Positions 59,875 to 64,000 of a DNA stretch of 64,000 bases are shown here, piece after piece. The notes beneath the pieces were generated by a model, which searched no databases, was not told where the DNA came from, and worked only from the letters and a program-made list of their open reading frames with translations. The stretch is from Conchocele bisecta (lineage: Eukaryota; Mollusca; Bivalvia; Lucinida; Thyasiridae). The stretch spans positions 71,353,188-71,417,187 of the forward strand of contig CM055278.1 in the NCBI GenBank assembly GCA_029237695.1, read 5' to 3'. Within the stretch, counting starts at the first letter, position 1. The number at the start of each line of letters is the position of its first letter. A program made the position numbers and the translations under genes.

Positions 59875-60263
59875 CGAGGTGCATGCTCACGTGGTTACAA
59901 CAACAACAACGTCGCCCACTCCAAATTAAGTATTATTTTATATTTTCCTTAATATGCAACGGATTTTGATGAAATATGACGCAGCAAACGCGTCTTCATG
60001 AGCTGCATTTGGTGGTCCAGGGAGTTCGGCACAGACTTGTGTCGTTTTTGCGAAGAATCGATTTCCGTGTCGGTAGACACGGAAATCGATTCTTCGCAAA
60101 AACGACACAAGTTTTGGCGAAAATACAAAGACCACCAAATGCAGCTTAACAATACTCGTTACGTAATAAGAACAATATAAAATAATACGTACTTTCAATC
60201 AGATGGATTCTGGAAGTTTCAGTATTTGTTGTTGTTGTTAGTACCACGTGATCATACACCTTG
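59875..60263. mobile_element. CAAGG fold-back element 5
   Basis: CGAGGTGCATGCTCACGTGG (left end mutated at two sites) to the inverse CACGTGATCATACACCTTG. Flanks TACGC (59870-59874) and TACAC (60264-60268) agree at four of five. The central AATCGATTTCCGTGTCGGTA palindrome is intact; part of the right arm is deleted (AACAATACTCGTTACGTAAT). Confidence 0.82.
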
Positions 60264-60591
60264 TACACGTCCCAGACTAGTGTACTTTCGCCATTCGATT
60301 AATGAAATCAAGGCGGCGTCCCCCCGCCCCCACTCTAAAATTCGGCGATTAAAACTTGTTAAAGCTCTAAAACACGCCAGTACGCAGGCAATTGGACGTA
60401 CCGGTAGATATAAAAACAAATCCGGGGGTGGGCCATGCCCCCGCACCCCTAACAATGTTCTCAGCACTGCTTGGTCGATGAATGACCGATGCTGTTCGCA
60501 AATATAGTAAACTATGTCAATTAAAAAGTCCCCCCCACACACACACACACACACACACACAACCCGAAATCCTGGATCCACGCCTGGAAAT
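60264..60591. other. GC-patchy spacer with CA microsatellite
   Basis: Contains a GGGGGTGGGCCATGCCCCCG hairpin-prone block at about 60424 and a CA run at 60536-60561 after seven C. Frames on either strand are low-complexity. Confidence 0.6.
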
Positions 60592-60929
60592 ACCCGTCAT
60601 GCTTCTACCAAGCAATATAGAGGTTATCAGGCTACGCAACAGGGGCCCGTTTCATTAAACTTCGTACGACTAAAATGTTCGTACGTGCAAAATTATGAGT
60701 CTGTAAATTTCACATTAACAATATGTTCTTGTAAACAATTATTGGATTTACATTTATTGAGCATAGGCTGCATATGCAGCCTATGCTCAATAAATGTAAA
60801 TTCATCAACTGAAATTTCCAGACGATCCTAAATTTGCACTTACAAACATTTTAGTCGTACGAAGTTTAGTGCAACGGGCCCCAGGAGTTACATTGGTCAC
60901 AAATCCCATTTCGCCAGTCACAGCCACAT
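60592..60929 (+). mobile_element. GGCTG repeat, right half, split by a GGGCCC MITE
   Basis: CCCGTCATGCTTCTACCAAG to GGTTATCAGGCTACGCAACA, then AGGAGTTACATTGGTCACAA to CGCCAGTCACAGCCACATA after the insert. Confidence 0.8.
60642..60883. mobile_element. GGGCCC palindromic MITE nested in GGCTG
   Basis: GGGGCCCGTTTCATTAAACT to GTTTAGTGCAACGGGCCCCA, 242 bp with an intact core. Confidence 0.85.
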
Positions 60930-61308
60930 ATCAGTTGTAACGGACGGCTTGGTCAAGGGTTTGCACCTCCACCAAACAGGATAAATACCCGCGGTGGCTG
61001 CGTTTGAATGGCGTAATTTACAAGTGTACATGTATATATGCCTATGAATAATGTCATTAAGAAATGTTTTTCAAATTGGGTCAACTGTCTTAAGACAATT
61101 TATTCTAAATTTTAACACAACTTTAGGCATTAATGTATGACCATGTAATAATACGTTTAAGCTCATGTGTACAATTAATAAACAATTAAGTCTTAATCCT
61201 CGTGAATTTACGTTTATACATTATGCAAATCCGATAATACATCGGACAGATAACGATCTACATGAATACGGTTCATTAAGACTGGGATTTACTGGCCATA
61301 ACAATAAT
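60930..61308. other. No gene or repeat recognised
   Basis: About 380 bp. GTCAACTGTCTTAAGACA at 61081 holds a short palindrome. The plus frame at 61165-61365 runs into the following inverted repeat. Confidence 0.45.
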
Positions 61309-61508
61309 GCGTATAAGGCCGGGCATACATTCATGTTTGTTGGCCCGTCAATGATCCAGGACTAATTAGGTGGCAACAAAGCATACTTTGTTGCCACCTA
61401 ACTAGTCCTGGATCATTGACGGGCCAACAAACATACTTTGTTGCCACCTAACTAGTCCTGGATCATTGACGGGCCAACAAACATGAATGTATGCCCGGCC
61501 TTATACGC
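61309..61508. repeat. Inverted repeat with one arm duplicated
   Basis: GCGTATAAGGCCGGGCATAC is the outer end, with its inverse at 61489-61508. GGATCATTGACGGGCCAACA occurs twice in direct order (about 61404 and 61460) and once inverted (about 61329). The order is inverted arm, partial arm, arm. Confidence 0.85.
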
Positions 61509-61639
61509 ACTATTGACATGTATGTCATTTGTCGATGATTACGGCTATAGAATGAAAATATGGATGATGATATCAAAGTACATGTATATACAGTTTTCAA
61601 GTCAATCTATCGTATGGTTGCAGAGATCACGGATACCAG

Positions 61640-61890
61640 CAAACTTTAACGCAAATCTTATGGACGGACGGACGACATTTTGGGTTTATGGGGTATTTCC
61701 ATTGTTTGAAGATCAAAGGAAAAGCCCCTAAACATCATCAATAGAATTTATGAGCTTACGGAATAAATCAAAGGAATCTTTTGTGTTAGGCCACGCCCCT
61801 AACCTCTTAAACCCTCGGGCGTTGGTCCGGACGGACGGATGGACACTATAAACCCCTCGACATACTTCGTATGCCGGGGGTATAACAAAC
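61640..61890 (+). mobile_element. Two ACGG-tail remnants
   Basis: ATGGACGGACGGACGACATT at about 61661 and GTCCGGACGGACGGATGGAC at 61826; the latter is followed by AACCCCTCGACATACTTCGT and GCCGGGGGTATAAC, matching the pearl-like tail at 18789. No core repeats precede either. Confidence 0.55.
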
Positions 61891-62000
61891 TATGCGAGTC
61901 TACTTATGCGTTCATATACTTCGTACGGACGAACATCAATGCGATAAATATCTTAGCATGCGGGCACTTCGGGTAGACGGTGGTTTTATTGGCGGGTAGC

Positions 62001-62372
62001 TACGGAGCCCCGCAGGGGACATGGCTATTTTTTATGAATTCGTTCCCACGAAATAACAATTCATTCCCTCAAGTTAACAATTCGTTCACTCGAATTAACA
62101 ATTCGTTCTCACGATATAACAATTCGTTCCCTCGACAATTCGTTTCCACGAAATGACAATTCGTTCCCTCGATTTAACAATTCGTTCCCTCGAATTAACA
62201 ATTCGTTCCCACAAAATGACAATTCGTTCCCGTGGGAATGAATTGTTATTTCGTGGGAACGAATTGTTAAATTGAGGGAACGAATTGTTAATTCGTTAAT
62301 TCATAGGAACGAACTGTTAAATTGAGGGAACGAATTGTTAATTCGAGGGAACGAATTGTTATATCGTGAGAC
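62001..62372. mobile_element. TACGG fold-back array, copy 3
   Basis: TACGGAGCCCCGCAGGGGAC, then units of the same CAATTCGTTCCCACGAAATA type as 34987-35379, inverting at CGTTCCCGTGGGAATG (about 62235). The inverted half is longer here and the right TACGG end is missing. Confidence 0.8.
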
Positions 62373-62449
62373 AAAACAATAAATGTTTTACTTTTGGCCT
62401 AAACGATCTAAATCTGTACGGTATTATAAGGCCAATGATCACGTCCACG

Positions 62450-62804
62450 CAATGCTCCAGATAAGTTTTGTATCTAAATAGTAGTATACCCCCATATTTC
62501 AAAATGAATGCGTAATTTACTTTTACAAATGTGTTTCACTCCTTATTAAACAGGGAACAAAATATAAAAAAAGAAAAATTCACTTATTTGAGCTGAAAAA
62601 AAAGCAAACAGTAGCTCAACTAAGTAAATTTTCAACTTTATTACAATATTTTCACTACTCAATTTGAAAATCAATGCGTATTTTAACATTGCTGTGAGTA
62701 TTTTGTACTCCCGCTGTTGATAATCAATGCGTATTCTGCTAAAACAAGTGCGTAATATACGCCAATACGCCAATACGCCAATACGCGCCTTATCTGGAGC
62801 TCTG
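62450..62804 (-). mobile_element. CTCCAG (hAT-like) element
   Basis: CAATGCTCCAGATAAGTTTT to CGCGCCTTATCTGGAGCTCTG; interior subfamily of 52099 in reverse (ATCAATGCGTATTTTAACAT). Four near-repeats of CCAATACG lie at 62761-62784. Confidence 0.75.
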
Positions 62805-62915
62805 TCATTGGTTGGTGTCAGTTGTACCTCCTGCTGCTATAATGGACGGTAATGAACACTGTTGCTGACGTACAAGTAATATGTAACAAGCCACGACAAC
62901 TACAGGCTCACTTAC

Positions 62916-62956
62916 TTCGTTTTGGGCAGTGTGGCTTCTGATCATCTAGGAAATTT
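62916..62956 (-). other. Candidate 30- or 41-nt exon (weak)
   Basis: On the minus strand a GTAAGTGAG donor follows AACGAA. Acceptors end at GACTGCAG (41-nt form; frame NFLDDQKPHCPKR) or TTTCCTAG (30-nt form; frame MIRSHTAQNE). The 30-nt form would join in phase to the 37-nt candidate at 48805. No family recognised. Confidence 0.2.
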
Positions 62957-63011
62957 CTGCAGTCCGATGTGGAAATGAATGATGCTTAACGGCCCATCGA
63001 CACAAACGAGT

Positions 63012-63042
63012 ACATTGGAACATCTCTAAACCGGACACCAAG
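63012..63042 (+). mobile_element. CAGTG hairpin, left half
   Basis: TACATTGGAACATCTCTAAA then CCGGACACCA; the right half is absent. Confidence 0.5.
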
Positions 63043-63165
63043 AAAACACATAATTATGATCTTAGTTTTTAAGAGTTTCTTGGTAATTTAGCTACGGTGA
63101 TAACGTATGTTCGCATGTGATCGCATAGCACACGGCTATGGCTCAGAACGATGAAATACGTGATT

Positions 63166-63238
63166 TACAGTGAAATCTCTCTAAACCGGACACCCTGTGG
63201 ACCTCCCAGTGTGTCCGGTTTAGAGAGGTTGCACTGTA
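63166..63238. mobile_element. CAGTG hairpin (pogo-like MITE)
   Basis: TACAGTGAAATCTCTCTAAA to TTTAGAGAGGTTGCACTGTA, 73 bp, with TA at both ends. Confidence 0.78.
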
Positions 63239-63392
63239 TTACGTGTGTGTAATTACGGCCCAAAATCCGATATGGATCTATTTTGTTGGTATTAAAGGAA
63301 TAACGAATGTTTTCCCAGCTCATATGCGAACGATGTAGGCCCTGGTAAAACTGCGCTTGCACTCATTTGTGCAGCGGTTGGACACGATATAG

Positions 63393-63512
63393 AGAATACC
63401 AGGCTATTGTATTTTGATATTAAGTTTATCAGGCAAGGCTAGGAAACGCGTAGGAATTCCGAGGCTTGCCGAGGAATTCCTACCGTTTCCGAGCCGAGCC
63501 TGATTAAGAAAT
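63393..63512. repeat. GGAATTCC hairpin repeat
   Basis: GAATACCAGGCTATTGTATT, AGTTTATCAGGCAAGGCTAG, then GTAGGAATTCCGAGGCTTGC, with inverse CGAGGAATTCCTAC and GAGCCTGATTAAG. The clearest of the three copies. Confidence 0.7.
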
Positions 63513-63596
63513 TAGACTGATTGCATGTCATACCTGACTAGATCATAAAAATCTGACAATATAGTTAATGACTGGTATACTGGTTCGTTTATGTAC

Positions 63597-63750
63597 AAGT
63601 TAGATCACGGTTCGTGAGCTAAAGCTGCCGATTATCTCCTCGTACATGCGGACAAACATGATCTAACGTATTTACCACATCATCATGTACATATCTTGCA
63701 CACGAGCTGTGTTAACACAGAAACAACAAATGTGTCAAATGTGTGATCAT
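63597..63750 (+). mobile_element. ATCACGG repeat, shortened hairpin
   Basis: AAGTTAGATCACGGTTCGTG to GCGGACAAACATGATCTAAC, followed by the CACATCATCATGTACATATC tail. The left arm lost about 30 bp. Confidence 0.72.
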
Positions 63751-63847
63751 AATTGCGAACATGTGGTGTATACCTTGGTTAGACTGCCTATAACTTCCTG
63801 TTTGACCGTTCTCATAGTCATACTGTAGCAGAGATATATCGTGAATT

Positions 63848-63920
63848 TACAGTGGAATCTCTCTGAAACGGACACCCTGGGAGGTCCCCAGGGTGTCCGT
63901 TTTAGAGAGATTGCACTGTT
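63848..63920. mobile_element. CAGTG hairpin (pogo-like MITE), near-perfect
   Basis: TACAGTGGAATCTCTCTGAA to TTTAGAGAGATTGCACTGT around ACCCTGGGAGGTCCCCAGGG. The best-preserved hairpin of the family here. Confidence 0.8.
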
Positions 63921-64000
63921 TATGCATTCAGATACTTATAATTCGCCCTAATTCTTAAGCTAATCGCTGGCCAGTATTGCGTTCCATTGAATGCATGTAT

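Overview
The window looks like gene-poor, AT-rich eukaryotic DNA, most probably from a bivalve mollusc. I found no operon-like gene packing and no intact host gene. Nearly everything that can be named is a transposable element, its non-autonomous derivative, or a tandem array. The bivalve call rests on a tandem-repeat mobile element at 16866-18890 (169-bp core repeats followed by an ACGG microsatellite and a C-run/G-run tail, the architecture published for bivalve pearl, CvE and DTC84 elements), on tRNA-derived SINE-like pieces, and on dispersed repeats of a kind I associate with bivalve genomes. That is inference and could be tested by one search.

Layout. 1-7.5 kb: fold-back elements, pogo-like hairpins, the first TACGG palindromic array (2018-2407), and mixed MITEs. 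7.5-16.5 kb: a 0.45-kb AAAGGTAC element between 18-bp direct repeats, GGCTG, GAGACA and CAAGG elements, a minus-strand SINE. 16.8-18.9 kb: the pearl-like array, itself split by a TA-flanked MITE. 19-40 kb: about a dozen CCACC MITEs, CTCCAG (hAT-like) elements, hairpins, a second TACGG array (34987-35379) and several stretches with nothing recognisable. 40429-42003: a complete Tc1-type transposon with an intact 334-residue DD34E transposase (40727-41731, plus strand), the one confident gene. 42440-43704: a minisatellite of about 40 units. 44-64 kb: more of the same families with many nested insertions.

Local family names used below (from their ends or core): CCACC (ends CACCACCGCCTGCG, flanked by TA), GGGCCC (ends GGGGCCCGTTTCACTAAAC), GGCTG (ends TGTGGCTGTGACTGG), CAAGG (ends CAAGGTGYATGATCACGTGG, 5-bp duplications), CTCCAG (ends CAGRGCTCCAGATAAGG, 8-bp duplication), GAGACA, ATCACGG, TTATCCC, TACGG, CAGTG/CAGTC (pogo-like), AAAGGTAC, CACCAAC, GAATGAATGG, GGAATTCC, GTTTAAC (SINE-like).

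Nothing here forms a pathway. The relationships are those of insertion order: Tc1 lies in a GAGACA copy, GGGCCC copies lie in GGCTG and CCACC copies, a TTATCCC copy lies in a CCACC copy, an ATCACGG copy in a GAGACA copy, and an 8-bp-TSD hairpin in a GGCTG copy. A few short minus-strand segments have splice-like borders, best at 48805-48841, so the window may be intronic to a host gene; this is weak evidence. The observations I would follow first are the TACGG fold-back arrays that share ends but not interiors, the CAAGG family with its 5-bp duplications, the separable core of the GGGCCC element, and the recurrent arm-arm-inverted-arm hairpins.
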